Shown here piece by piece: positions 15,360 through 23,007 of a stretch of 28,843 bases of DNA. The position numbers and the translations under genes are program-made. The DNA is from Lachnospiraceae bacterium UBA3316 (GTDB lineage: Bacteria; Bacillota; Clostridia; Lachnospirales; Lachnospiraceae), in NCBI GenBank assembly GCA_002361955.1, contig DESK01000008.1, forward strand, positions 1-28,843. The letters are read 5' to 3'. The notes below the pieces were generated by a model. It had not been told where the DNA came from, did no database searches, and saw nothing but the letters and a program-made list of their open reading frames with translations. Position 1 is the stretch's first letter; each line of letters starts with the position of its first letter.

Positions 15360-16118
15360 ATGGAATACACGATTCAAAAACTGGCGCGGCTGGCGGGGAT
15401 CAGCACGAGAACGCTTCGCTACTATGACGAAATCGATCTTTTGCCGCCGGCCCGCGTCAATTCATCCGGTTACCGCATTTACGGCGCAAAGGAAGTGGAC
15501 GCACTTCAACAGATCCTGTTTTACAGAGAGCTGGGACTGAGCCTTGAACAGATCCGGGCAGCGCTGCAGACCCCGGATTTTGACAGGCTTGCTGCCTTAA
15601 AAGAGCATAGGCGGCAGCTTCTCCGGCGCAGGCATCAGCTCGACCTCCTGATCGATACCGTAGAAAAAACAATCCTGGCAGAGGAGGCAAAAATCACCAT
15701 GAACGACCATGACAAATTTATGGGCTTTAAAAAAGAGCTTATCGAAAAGAATGAAAAAACTTATGGCGCAGAAATCCGCCAGAAATATGGAAATGATAAA
15801 ATAGACGAGAGCAACGCCCGCCTGATGAATCTTTCCCCCCGGGAATATGAACAGATGCAGGCCACAGGCGATGAAATTCTCCGGCTTCTCGAACAAGCCA
15901 TTGCCCGGAAAGCCAGCCCGGAGGAAGAAATCGGCAAAGAGATCGCTTTCCTCCACAAAAAATGGCTTTCCTATACCTGGCCCTCTTATTCCGCGCAGGC
16001 CCACCGGGGACTTGCGCAGATGTATACGGCAGATGAGAGGTTCCGGGCCTATTACGACAGACATACAGACGGATGCGCGGAATTTCTGAAACGGGCCATT
16101 GAAAAGCATATGGTATAA
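15360..16118 (+). CDS. MerR-family regulator with C-terminal TipAS drug-binding domain
   Basis: The 252-residue protein starts with a MerR winged helix (YTIQKLARLAGISTRTLRYY, residues 3-22), then a long dimerisation helix (about 78-118) and a TipAS-type domain (about 140-252) with the family pattern LSPREYEQMQATGDEI. TipAL-type proteins bind thiopeptides or other bulky drugs and activate their own promoter. AGGAGG lies at good distance before the ATG. The gene is transcribed alone, divergently from the YbaK-type gene, and ends at a strong terminator; no drug pump or other obvious target is adjacent. The ligand is unknown. Confidence 0.93.
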   Translation: MEYTIQKLARLAGISTRTLRYYDEIDLLPPARVNSSGYRIYGAKEVDALQQILFYRELGLSLEQIRAALQTPDFDRLAALKEHRRQLLRRRHQLDLLIDTVEKTILAEEAKITMNDHDKFMGFKKELIEKNEKTYGAEIRQKYGNDKIDESNARLMNLSPREYEQMQATGDEILRLLEQAIARKASPEEEIGKEIAFLHKKWLSYTWPSYSAQAHRGLAQMYTADERFRAYYDRHTDGCAEFLKRAIEKHMV

Positions 16119-16123
16119 GCCTT

Positions 16124-16161
16124 AAGGGGGCTGTTCTGAAACAATGCAGAACAGCCCCCTT
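16124..16161. terminator. Strong terminator between merR-type and protease/FHA genes
   Basis: A perfect 15-bp stem, AAGGGGGCTGTTCTG (16124-16138) with CAGAACAGCCCCCTT (16147-16161), encloses an 8-nt loop. On the plus strand it is followed by CCTTTAT, ending the regulator gene. It begins six bases past the regulator's stop and lies only three bases from the stop of the convergent minus-strand gene, so it can serve both. Confidence 0.88.
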
Positions 16162-16164
16162 CCT

Positions 16165-19100
16165 TTATCTCAACTCCAAAACATTATCCGCGTCTCCGAT
16201 TGCCAGCAAAGCGCCTTTCGGCAGGCGATAAGGTTCCCCGTATTTTAGTTTCTGGTCATTATAGAACGTACCGTTTGAAGAATAATTGGTCACCTGATAA
16301 ACGCCGTCCGGAAGCATCTCAATAACACAATGCATCCGGCTGACCTGGCTGTGTACCAGCTGGATATCACAGGAGGTTTTTCGTCCTACGACGCACTGCT
16401 GCCCTGGCGACATCGGATACATTTTATTCTGATAAAGACCGAAAGCTCCGAAGATATAGCCTGCAGGCTGTACATCCTGCCTCTTCTTTTTCTTGCTTCT
16501 GGATACACAGACAAGTACGATCACCAGAATCAACACGAGAATAAGAATTCCAGCCGCAATCAGAACAATATACAAAACCTTGGAGTCCTTCACTTCCTCC
16601 ATGGTTCCGTTGGCCTCTGTTTTATATGTCGTGTCGATTTTCCCATCCCCGTTTTCATCTACTTTCAGGTAGGTGGCCTTTGACTCACCCGTATTCGATG
16701 TTGCTTTCATGGAAGCCGTTACATCGATACCAGGAAATTCCCGGACGTCATCGTATTCTCCGTTTTCATTCGGAAAGCTCACACTGTAATCCATGGTGCC
16801 TTTGTCGTAGCCCTCGATCTCCACATCATAATCCTGATCCATGTTCAGTCTCAAAATCTTTGCCTGATCCTGTACTGTGGGTTCTTCTTCGCCATATAGA
16901 GAACCTCCCAGTTCCCCATAAAGACTGCCTCCAAAAATATCGCCGCCCTGATCCTGGGATTCATCCTGAACCGTTTCATACGTAAGGGTTCCAAAAGACG
17001 TCCTGCCATTTTCAGACTCTGCCTTTGAAGACAGCGTCTCTCCATCGCTGCTCACTGTCACATCCACCGGACAAGCAATGCGGATATACACAAACCTGGT
17101 GCCGGAAATCTGGTTCGCGATATCATCAAAGAAGAAAACAAGATCATTCGGGTCGTTCACTTCATAATGCAAACCAGGACTTGCGATACCCTCCAAAAGC
17201 TGCTGAGCGCCATAGAGATCATAAGAATCCAAATCTGTAAAAAATCCCAGGGTATACACATAATACCCCTTATTTTTCAGTTCTTCCGCATACTGCAACA
17301 GAGGAGAGTGAAAATCTCCAAAATCATTTTCCCCTTCATTGGGCAGCCCGTCCGACATCAGTACAATGATCTTCCTGTTTGCCTGGCTGTCCTGAAGAAT
17401 GTTATCGGCCTGAACCAGGCCATCGTACATATTGGTGGTTCCGTCGGCGTAGAGTTCACGGATATCCTCTTCCAGCATCTGTTGATCATCCGACAGTGGA
17501 GAAACCTCCGATGCCCATGTATCATATGCAACAACAGATACCCGCGCTTCCCGTTCAAATACCGTATCTACAAATTTTACGGCTGCTTCTTTCGTCTGGT
17601 CTAAGGGCTCCCCATCCATGCTGCCGGAACGGTCCAGCACAAGGACAATGTCTCTGGTAAGCGTCTCTTCCTTCTTGCTTTTTTCCTCCGCATCTGTTTC
17701 CAACGCTTTTTCTACAGCCCTTTCCGCATCTACCATAGGATAACTGCCAAATTGTTTTGCGCCGTTCTCAATTTCATAGGAAATGCTCCCCACGGCTGTT
17801 TTTCGTACAATATCTGCCACCTGCGCGCCATTTAATTTTTCGTTGACAGAAAAGCACATGGCCGCAACTCCCGCTACATGGGGCGCTGCCATAGACGTAC
17901 CCCCCATTTCTTCATAATTCTTCTTTTTGGCTGTACTATAAATATCTACTCCGGGAGCCAGCACGTCTACCCGTTTCCCGCAATTGCTGAAATCCGCAAC
18001 TTTATAATGTCCATTTCCCAAATTTTCAGCGGCACCTACCACAAGAATTCTGTCTTTGATCTCTTTCTTTGAAATTCCGGACAATAGATCGTATGCCTGG
18101 ACATAGCCTGTATCCCTTGCACTGACAATCCTGTCCTTAAAATCTTTTTCTGAGAGATATTTTTGATATTTCTCTCTATTCTCATCAATATAACGGATGT
18201 ACCCATATGGCGCATCCTCATCCCCTTCGTCCGCCCTGACAAATTCATAGTCTGAATTAGTGTTTCCGGCTGATTTACAAATTACAAAGTCATTTTCTTC
18301 GTCCAGTTCAAGCAAACACTTCAAATACTCCCCCATTGACTTTGCCAGGATTCCAATAGCTTCCTGGGCAGCTTCATTCTTTCTGGAAGCAGCAAAGGTC
18401 ATTTCATCCCATCCGATGCTTAAATTGATGACCTTACATTTTCTCCAATCAATCAAATAGGTAAATCCCACCTTCAGCTGCATGATCCCATTGTATCCTT
18501 CGTTCGATAACTTCTTATAAGAAATCCCGTACAGCCGGGCTTTTGGAAATACACCGCATACACCCTTTTTATTATTGTAAATTGCACCTATTATGCCGCT
18601 TACATGGGTTCCGTGAGAATCATTCAGATCTTTTCCCTGTTGATTGTATAAGATCTCCTGAAATGTGAGGTCTGTATGGTCATAGAACATATTATCAAAG
18701 ACACCTATATTTACCTCCTCCATTTGATCATAAAATCCCCAGGCCTCCGGCGCATGGATAGCCTCCATTCCCCAGTTTATTCCCGAAGGTGTAGGATCTC
18801 CCCATTCCTTCTTCCACTTCTTATCATTTGGATAGACTGCCGAGGTATTGATATCTATCACCGCATTGACCTCGTAGCTCTCCACTTCCTCTTGCGCACA
18901 CAGCTCCTCTCCAATCCGGTCCAGCTCCTCCTTCGAATAGCTTTGTGGAAATTTTAATTGATACACCTGTGTTACCTCAATCATTCCCACAATCTCCGCT
19001 TGGTAGGGTTCCACGATTTGTTCTATTTCACCCCTTGTAACACCCTCAGCTGCCGTGATCAGCAACTGATTATCCGCATATTGCATACCGGATTCCTGGT

Positions 19101-19356
19101 CAAACGCGATGTTCTCTTCTTCCACACCCTCGCAGAACAGCTCTCCTTTTTCGGCAGAATTCTCCGTAAAAGCTTCCGTTTCCAAAAAAGCCTGCCCGCT
19201 CTCTGTGGTTTGCGGATCCCGTTTACCTGAAGGCTCCTGCCCGGACTGATACAGAAAACATGCGAGTATCCCGCCCAAGCTTCCAATCAATACTGTCATG
19301 ATGATACATATCGCAATGACCAGTCCTCTGTACTTCTTTTCCTTCTTACGATTCAT
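16165..19356 (-). CDS. Membrane-anchored subtilisin-like protease with VWA domain and cytoplasmic FHA domain
   Basis: The 1063-residue protein has an N-terminal membrane anchor (10-35) and a propeptide-like segment (about 90-170). The S8 domain has catalytic Asp221, His248 (DSHGTHVSG), oxyanion Asn365 and Ser488 (GGTSMAAPH). A von Willebrand A domain (about 568-755) has the MIDAS motif DRSGS (575-579), with Thr640 and Asp669. After a beta-rich linker with two SLYGE repeats come an EF-hand-like loop (900-908), a second transmembrane helix (927-951), a basic stop-transfer and a C-terminal FHA domain (975-1063) with GR, SRMH and SSNGTF. Protease and VWA are therefore outside and FHA inside. The ATG at 19356 has an AGGGAG site; an upstream ATG has none. 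It is the last gene of the kinase/FHA cluster. Confidence 0.9.
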   Translation of the reverse strand: MNRKKEKKYRGLVIAICIIMTVLIGSLGGILACFLYQSGQEPSGKRDPQTTESGQAFLETEAFTENSAEKGELFCEGVEEENIAFDQESGMQYADNQLLITAAEGVTRGEIEQIVEPYQAEIVGMIEVTQVYQLKFPQSYSKEELDRIGEELCAQEEVESYEVNAVIDINTSAVYPNDKKWKKEWGDPTPSGINWGMEAIHAPEAWGFYDQMEEVNIGVFDNMFYDHTDLTFQEILYNQQGKDLNDSHGTHVSGIIGAIYNNKKGVCGVFPKARLYGISYKKLSNEGYNGIMQLKVGFTYLIDWRKCKVINLSIGWDEMTFAASRKNEAAQEAIGILAKSMGEYLKCLLELDEENDFVICKSAGNTNSDYEFVRADEGDEDAPYGYIRYIDENREKYQKYLSEKDFKDRIVSARDTGYVQAYDLLSGISKKEIKDRILVVGAAENLGNGHYKVADFSNCGKRVDVLAPGVDIYSTAKKKNYEEMGGTSMAAPHVAGVAAMCFSVNEKLNGAQVADIVRKTAVGSISYEIENGAKQFGSYPMVDAERAVEKALETDAEEKSKKEETLTRDIVLVLDRSGSMDGEPLDQTKEAAVKFVDTVFEREARVSVVAYDTWASEVSPLSDDQQMLEEDIRELYADGTTNMYDGLVQADNILQDSQANRKIIVLMSDGLPNEGENDFGDFHSPLLQYAEELKNKGYYVYTLGFFTDLDSYDLYGAQQLLEGIASPGLHYEVNDPNDLVFFFDDIANQISGTRFVYIRIACPVDVTVSSDGETLSSKAESENGRTSFGTLTYETVQDESQDQGGDIFGGSLYGELGGSLYGEEEPTVQDQAKILRLNMDQDYDVEIEGYDKGTMDYSVSFPNENGEYDDVREFPGIDVTASMKATSNTGESKATYLKVDENGDGKIDTTYKTEANGTMEEVKDSKVLYIVLIAAGILILVLILVIVLVCVSRSKKKKRQDVQPAGYIFGAFGLYQNKMYPMSPGQQCVVGRKTSCDIQLVHSQVSRMHCVIEMLPDGVYQVTNYSSNGTFYNDQKLKYGEPYRLPKGALLAIGDADNVLELR
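16633..16659 (-). other. EF-hand-like calcium loop in the protease/VWA/FHA protein
   Basis: Residues 900-908 (DENGDGKID) follow the DxNxDxKxD spacing of dockerin/EF-hand calcium loops. The site lies on the outer side, about 19 residues before the second transmembrane helix, where bound calcium could stiffen the stalk. Assigned by motif only. Confidence 0.55.
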
Positions 19357-19381
19357 AATTGCTCCCTTTCCTCCATAATGC

Positions 19382-19430
19382 AAAACCAGCCGGACAGCTT
19401 GCGAACCTTTTCTGCTGCCCGGCCGGTTTT
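19382..19430 (-). terminator. Hairpin terminator/attenuator ahead of the protease gene
   Basis: On the minus strand a 17-bp stem with two G-T pairs (19414-19430 with 19382-19398, starting AAAACCGGCCGG and ending GGCTGGTTTT) has a 15-nt loop and ends in TTTT. It lies between the FHA gene ending at 19440 and the protease gene starting at 19356. No separate promoter is visible after it, so it probably lets only part of the transcripts through to the protease gene. Confidence 0.78.
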
Positions 19431-19439
19431 TCTATATCC

Positions 19440-20717
19440 TTATCCCAAAGTAATCTCGTTATGTCCGTCTGCCAGCCGCAATACAGTACCTGCCGGAAGC
19501 TCTGTCGCCACGCCTTTCTGCATCCTCACACCATTTACAAAGGTACCGTTTGTAGAATGATCCTTGACAATATATGACCTGGTGGCCGCCTTATAGCGGA
19601 TGCTGCAATGTACGTTGCTGATATGCGGGTCATTGATCACCAGGTTGGCATTCTGGCTGCTCTTTCCGACAACTACCTTGCGGTCTTCCGGAAGTGAAAA
19701 TCCCTTTCCTGCCGCGGCTCCCTTTGTACACCTGACCTGGCCCATAGCTGCTGCCGCCTGCTCCTTTTTCCGCCTTTCCTCTTCCAATTGCTCCTGGCGT
19801 TTTCTTTCAAGCTCCTGTTCCCGGCGCATTTTTTCAAGCTCCGCCTGACGCTCCCGTTCACGGCGCTCTCTTTCAAGACGCTCTCTCTCCTTCTGCTCCC
19901 AATCATCGATAGGTTCCGGAGAATCTATTACTGCTATTGCTGCTTTTCCTACAAACATAGACACCACACTTACAATCATCAGCAGCAGCCCGATAATGAA
20001 TCCCACGAGGAAGGCAACGCCCCAAAAACAGGAAATCATTTTCGACATTAACGAGGAGAGCACCCCTTCTAAGCCATTCACCCCGGTCAGCTCTCCTATC
20101 ATCTCTCCAAATATCTCCGTGTTTGCCAGCTTTTTCGCCAGCATTCCCGGCAGAAGAAATTGAAAGATACCAAAGGTAACCGTCGCTGCCAGTCCATAAA
20201 CGGTGCTGACCACAAGGGCGATATACTTTGTCCATTTCAGGCAAAAGCCCAGGATGACAACAACCAGAACGACAATGATGAGCATATAGAGGATCCAAAG
20301 CATGACCCTCAGCATCGTATACCCTGATTTCATGGCTGCCGTAGCTTCGGAATCGTCCTCTGCAACTTCCTCGCCAAAAAAGCCCTTAAAACTATGGGTC
20401 ATGATACGGCCCGGCGCAATACTTGAAATCTTAATTCCTTCCTCTTCTTCTGCACTTTTTATCTCTTCATCAAATTTGGAAGCTTGCTTGTCGATCTCCT
20501 GCTTTACCGTATCCTGCAGGATGCCAAGACTAAACACCTCACCGTACTCACCCGCCATTTCTTTAAACTCACTGGATGAAAATACCTTATTGAACATTTT
20601 ACCAAATGCTCTGCCATTGATATGAAAGGCAGGCAAAAACATAGTAACAAACATCGCTGCTGACAGTACCACGATCACGATCATCTGCCACAATTTCATT
20701 GTCTTTTTTTGATTCAT
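19440..20717 (-). CDS. Four-pass membrane protein with coiled coil and C-terminal FHA domain
   Basis: The 425-residue protein has transmembrane helices at about 11-30, 135-160, 166-189 and 228-258. A roughly 100-residue loop between the first two should be extracellular if the N-terminus is inside. A highly charged helix (272-320, rich in RERE and KRQEQ units) likely forms a coiled-coil stalk in the cytoplasm. The FHA domain (about 333-425) has SNVH and STNGTF, but the phosphate-contacting Arg of the GR motif is Lys (VVGKS). FHA domains bind phosphothreonine peptides, made here presumably by the neighbouring kinases. AAAGGAGG precedes the ATG, and the upstream gene ends 36 bp before it. The N-terminal membrane part is not a family I recognise. 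Confidence 0.85.
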   Translation of the reverse strand: MNQKKTMKLWQMIVIVVLSAAMFVTMFLPAFHINGRAFGKMFNKVFSSSEFKEMAGEYGEVFSLGILQDTVKQEIDKQASKFDEEIKSAEEEEGIKISSIAPGRIMTHSFKGFFGEEVAEDDSEATAAMKSGYTMLRVMLWILYMLIIVVLVVVILGFCLKWTKYIALVVSTVYGLAATVTFGIFQFLLPGMLAKKLANTEIFGEMIGELTGVNGLEGVLSSLMSKMISCFWGVAFLVGFIIGLLLMIVSVVSMFVGKAAIAVIDSPEPIDDWEQKERERLERERRERERQAELEKMRREQELERKRQEQLEEERRKKEQAAAAMGQVRCTKGAAAGKGFSLPEDRKVVVGKSSQNANLVINDPHISNVHCSIRYKAATRSYIVKDHSTNGTFVNGVRMQKGVATELPAGTVLRLADGHNEITLG

Positions 20718-20753
20718 AACATATCCTCCTTTGTTTTCATATTTCTCTGTCCT

Positions 20754-21725
20754 CTACAGCAGCCGAAACTGCTGAGCATTGCTCCCGACGCTGATTGCGC
20801 TGCCCCGCCGCACGGAGCTATATACGCCCCTTGGCAGCCGTGTGCCGTCCGACAGCCAGATTCCATTGGATGACTGGTCCAGGATCTCATAAAAACCGGT
20901 GGAACGGTTAAACCCGATCTGGCAATGCATGTTACTTACGTAACCGTCCGGAATCACCACATCCGCTCCCTCTCCGGAACCTACCGTCAGGGATCTTCCC
21001 TGAAGATAGATCGTACGCCCCGCATAATTTCCACAAAGTCCCTGAAGTCCGGGAGTAAAACCAGCCGCCGCCGGGCGCTGGCCGGGCACATAGATTTTCT
21101 CCTTTCTATTGTCAATCGGCCCCCAGTAAAAACAGGCATAGAACACGGCTGTCACCGCCAAAAGGATCCAGAAGCTTACTGTGCCTATCCAATACCCCCG
21201 ATAGTTCATCCACATTTTGTGGTTGCTATTCAGATAAGAAGCAAGCACCACATACTCTGCCGTATACATCAAAATCTGCAAAAGCATGATCAGCGCCGTA
21301 TCGCATAACACCAGTATGGTCAAAACGGTTCCCAGGCGAAACCTGGAAAAAGCCTGGATAAACGCGCAGGTCACGATCGCAAGCGACAGCATCAGCGCCA
21401 GGATAAACAGCACAATGTTCAGCGGGGAATGGGATTCTCCCCCATAATGCCCTATGCTCAGGCACAGATAATGCACCAGAAGCATGATAAAATAAAAGGT
21501 TCCCACGCTGTACAGCAGCACTACGGGTTTTAAACGAAACGCCATCAGCACGGCAAGCCCCACAGAAAAAAGCATCAACAGGATCCATGTGACATTCCCG
21601 CCGCCCATAGCCAGGGCAATCAGCGACAGCAAGGCCGCCAGACAGACGGTACACCACAAAATAAATTCCAGGATTACCCCCGGCGTTTTTTCCTTCACCA
21701 ACGCAGTGAAAATATTATCAATCAT
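20754..21725 (-). CDS. Six-pass membrane protein with C-terminal FHA domain lacking the GR arginine
   Basis: The 323-residue protein has about six transmembrane helices (17-39, 45-63, 68-91, 101-125, 132-160, 178-200), then a short linker and an FHA domain from about 235 to the end. The FHA core shows SNMH and SSNGIW, but the usual GR pair is GS (LTVGSGEGADV), so a key phosphate-contact arginine is missing. Phosphothreonine binding may be weak or lost, leaving a scaffold role. The membrane part is unlike any named family I recognise. An AAGGAGG precedes the ATG. It is followed by the other FHA gene 36 bp later in the same operon. Confidence 0.83.
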   Translation of the reverse strand: MIDNIFTALVKEKTPGVILEFILWCTVCLAALLSLIALAMGGGNVTWILLMLFSVGLAVLMAFRLKPVVLLYSVGTFYFIMLLVHYLCLSIGHYGGESHSPLNIVLFILALMLSLAIVTCAFIQAFSRFRLGTVLTILVLCDTALIMLLQILMYTAEYVVLASYLNSNHKMWMNYRGYWIGTVSFWILLAVTAVFYACFYWGPIDNRKEKIYVPGQRPAAAGFTPGLQGLCGNYAGRTIYLQGRSLTVGSGEGADVVIPDGYVSNMHCQIGFNRSTGFYEILDQSSNGIWLSDGTRLPRGVYSSVRRGSAISVGSNAQQFRLL

Positions 21726-21989
21726 CTCGTTCCTCCTTGTTCCCTACTTAATCCACACAGATCCGGTCTGCGCCCTGTCCATTCCAGCGGCCCATTTTGC
21801 CGTCCCGCGTCTTTTCACACTTACATCCTCCATTCTTCTCTCCTTTCCTCTCTCACTTGTATTTTTTATCGTAACAGTTCAGATACCTGAACTATTACTT
21901 TTTATCTGCATTGTGCCTGGGCTCAGGCAGACACAAATTACAAATCTCTAACATCATAAGCTGTCTCTTCTCTGCGGAAAAAAGAACTC
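21726..21989. other. 264-bp intergenic gap within the FHA/kinase cluster
   Basis: This is the longest gap in the cluster. It holds the 29-codon frame above and a perfect stem AGTTCAG/CTGAACT around 21876-21893, with an AT-rich flank. A very short frame (21957 to 21895) encodes a CNLC knuckle near its start, recalling the zinc-ribbon N-termini of the cluster kinases. No clear terminator or consensus promoter is seen on the minus strand. The gap may hold decayed coding sequence or an internal promoter. Confidence 0.4.
21744..21833 (-). CDS. Candidate 29-codon small ORF ahead of the six-pass FHA gene
   Basis: An ATG at 21833 preceded by AAAGGAGAG at proper spacing opens a 29-codon frame ending in TAG, 18 bp before the next gene's start. 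The peptide (MEDVSVKRRGTAKW at its N-terminus) is basic and has no recognisable motif. The good ribosome site is the only real support. It could be a leader peptide, a remnant or chance. Confidence 0.3.
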   Translation of the reverse strand: MEDVSVKRRGTAKWAAGMDRAQTGSVWIK

Positions 21990-22958
21990 CTAAAGAAGCA
22001 TAAACGCCTCCATGCTGTCCCCCATCTGCAGCATACTTCCTCTAGGGCACACCGTAGGCTGATACCTGGTCAGCCGCATACCACCCTGCATGAAGGTTCC
22101 ATTCAAGGAATAATCCGTCACCAGATAGTGATCCATGCTTCCCACATAGCGGATTCCACAGTGCATCCGGCTGATTTTATCATTTGAAAAGATCAAATGG
22201 CATTTTTTCTCATCTCTTCCCAATATAATTTCTTCTCCGTCATGCACGGGCAGCACTACATCTCTGTATTGGCCTGTTAAAATACGGATATTCCCCATTG
22301 ACGGGCCTTGGCCGATTTGTCCCGCAACGGCGATGCGCTGCAGGTTTCTCATCCATTTTGCCCAGGCAAGGCAATACATGACCCATGCAACAATAGACGC
22401 AATCAAACACAAAAAATAGCAGATAAACATTCCAATCCCGCTAGATACGGCTGCGCTTCCCTGCAGCCCCAGCGCGCTGTTGATCATCAACCCTCCGAAC
22501 AGGATCGTCAAAAGCATGAGACATATACCGACTATTCTCGGAATCAGTACCATGAAAAGATAGGTACGCCCGCCTTCCCTGATATCGATTCTTTTCTCTC
22601 TTCCGAGATCTTTTAAAAGGTTTCCATATTTGTAAAACCAATAGACTTCATAAATTCCAAGTGTAACCAGACTCAGAAGCACAACAACCAGATAACTGTA
22701 GGATTCCTTATCATAATCTTCTCTGTTTTCTGTGCAGATCGTATTATAATCTGCAATCGCAACAGTCCCTACGTACAGCTGATAAATTCCTGGCAGCAAA
22801 GATATGATCATCCCCAAAAAGAGCAATCCCCAATTCATCTGCCATCCGGACACTGCCACGCATGCTAAAAGGCAAAATGCCAATTGGCAAACGATTTGTC
22901 CCGCTATCATAATAGTGGTATACAACGATACATTCATTTTCTTGATTCTTAATTCCAT
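21990..22958 (-). CDS. DUF4234-like membrane protein with C-terminal FHA domain
   Basis: The 322-residue protein has about five transmembrane segments (14-37, 43-63, 87-108, 133-160, 174-200). The part YLVVVLLSLVTLGIYEVYWF resembles the DUF4234 membrane module. The FHA domain (about 224-322) has the full canonical set GR (247-248), SRMH and SLNGTF, so phosphothreonine binding is expected. The frame is open for 52 more codons upstream, but these are Arg/Ser-rich, overlap the kinase gene's 3' end region and lack a ribosome site; the ATG at 22958 has GGGAGG. The preceding kinase gene ends 49 bp upstream. Role inferred: a membrane docking partner for phosphorylated proteins of this cluster. Confidence 0.86.
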   Translation of the reverse strand: MELRIKKMNVSLYTTIMIAGQIVCQLAFCLLACVAVSGWQMNWGLLFLGMIISLLPGIYQLYVGTVAIADYNTICTENREDYDKESYSYLVVVLLSLVTLGIYEVYWFYKYGNLLKDLGREKRIDIREGGRTYLFMVLIPRIVGICLMLLTILFGGLMINSALGLQGSAAVSSGIGMFICYFLCLIASIVAWVMYCLAWAKWMRNLQRIAVAGQIGQGPSMGNIRILTGQYRDVVLPVHDGEEIILGRDEKKCHLIFSNDKISRMHCGIRYVGSMDHYLVTDYSLNGTFMQGGMRLTRYQPTVCPRGSMLQMGDSMEAFMLL

Positions 22959-23007
22959 TTTTCCTCCCTGCACTCTCTCACATGCTACAGATCCACGCCG
23001 CCAAAAA

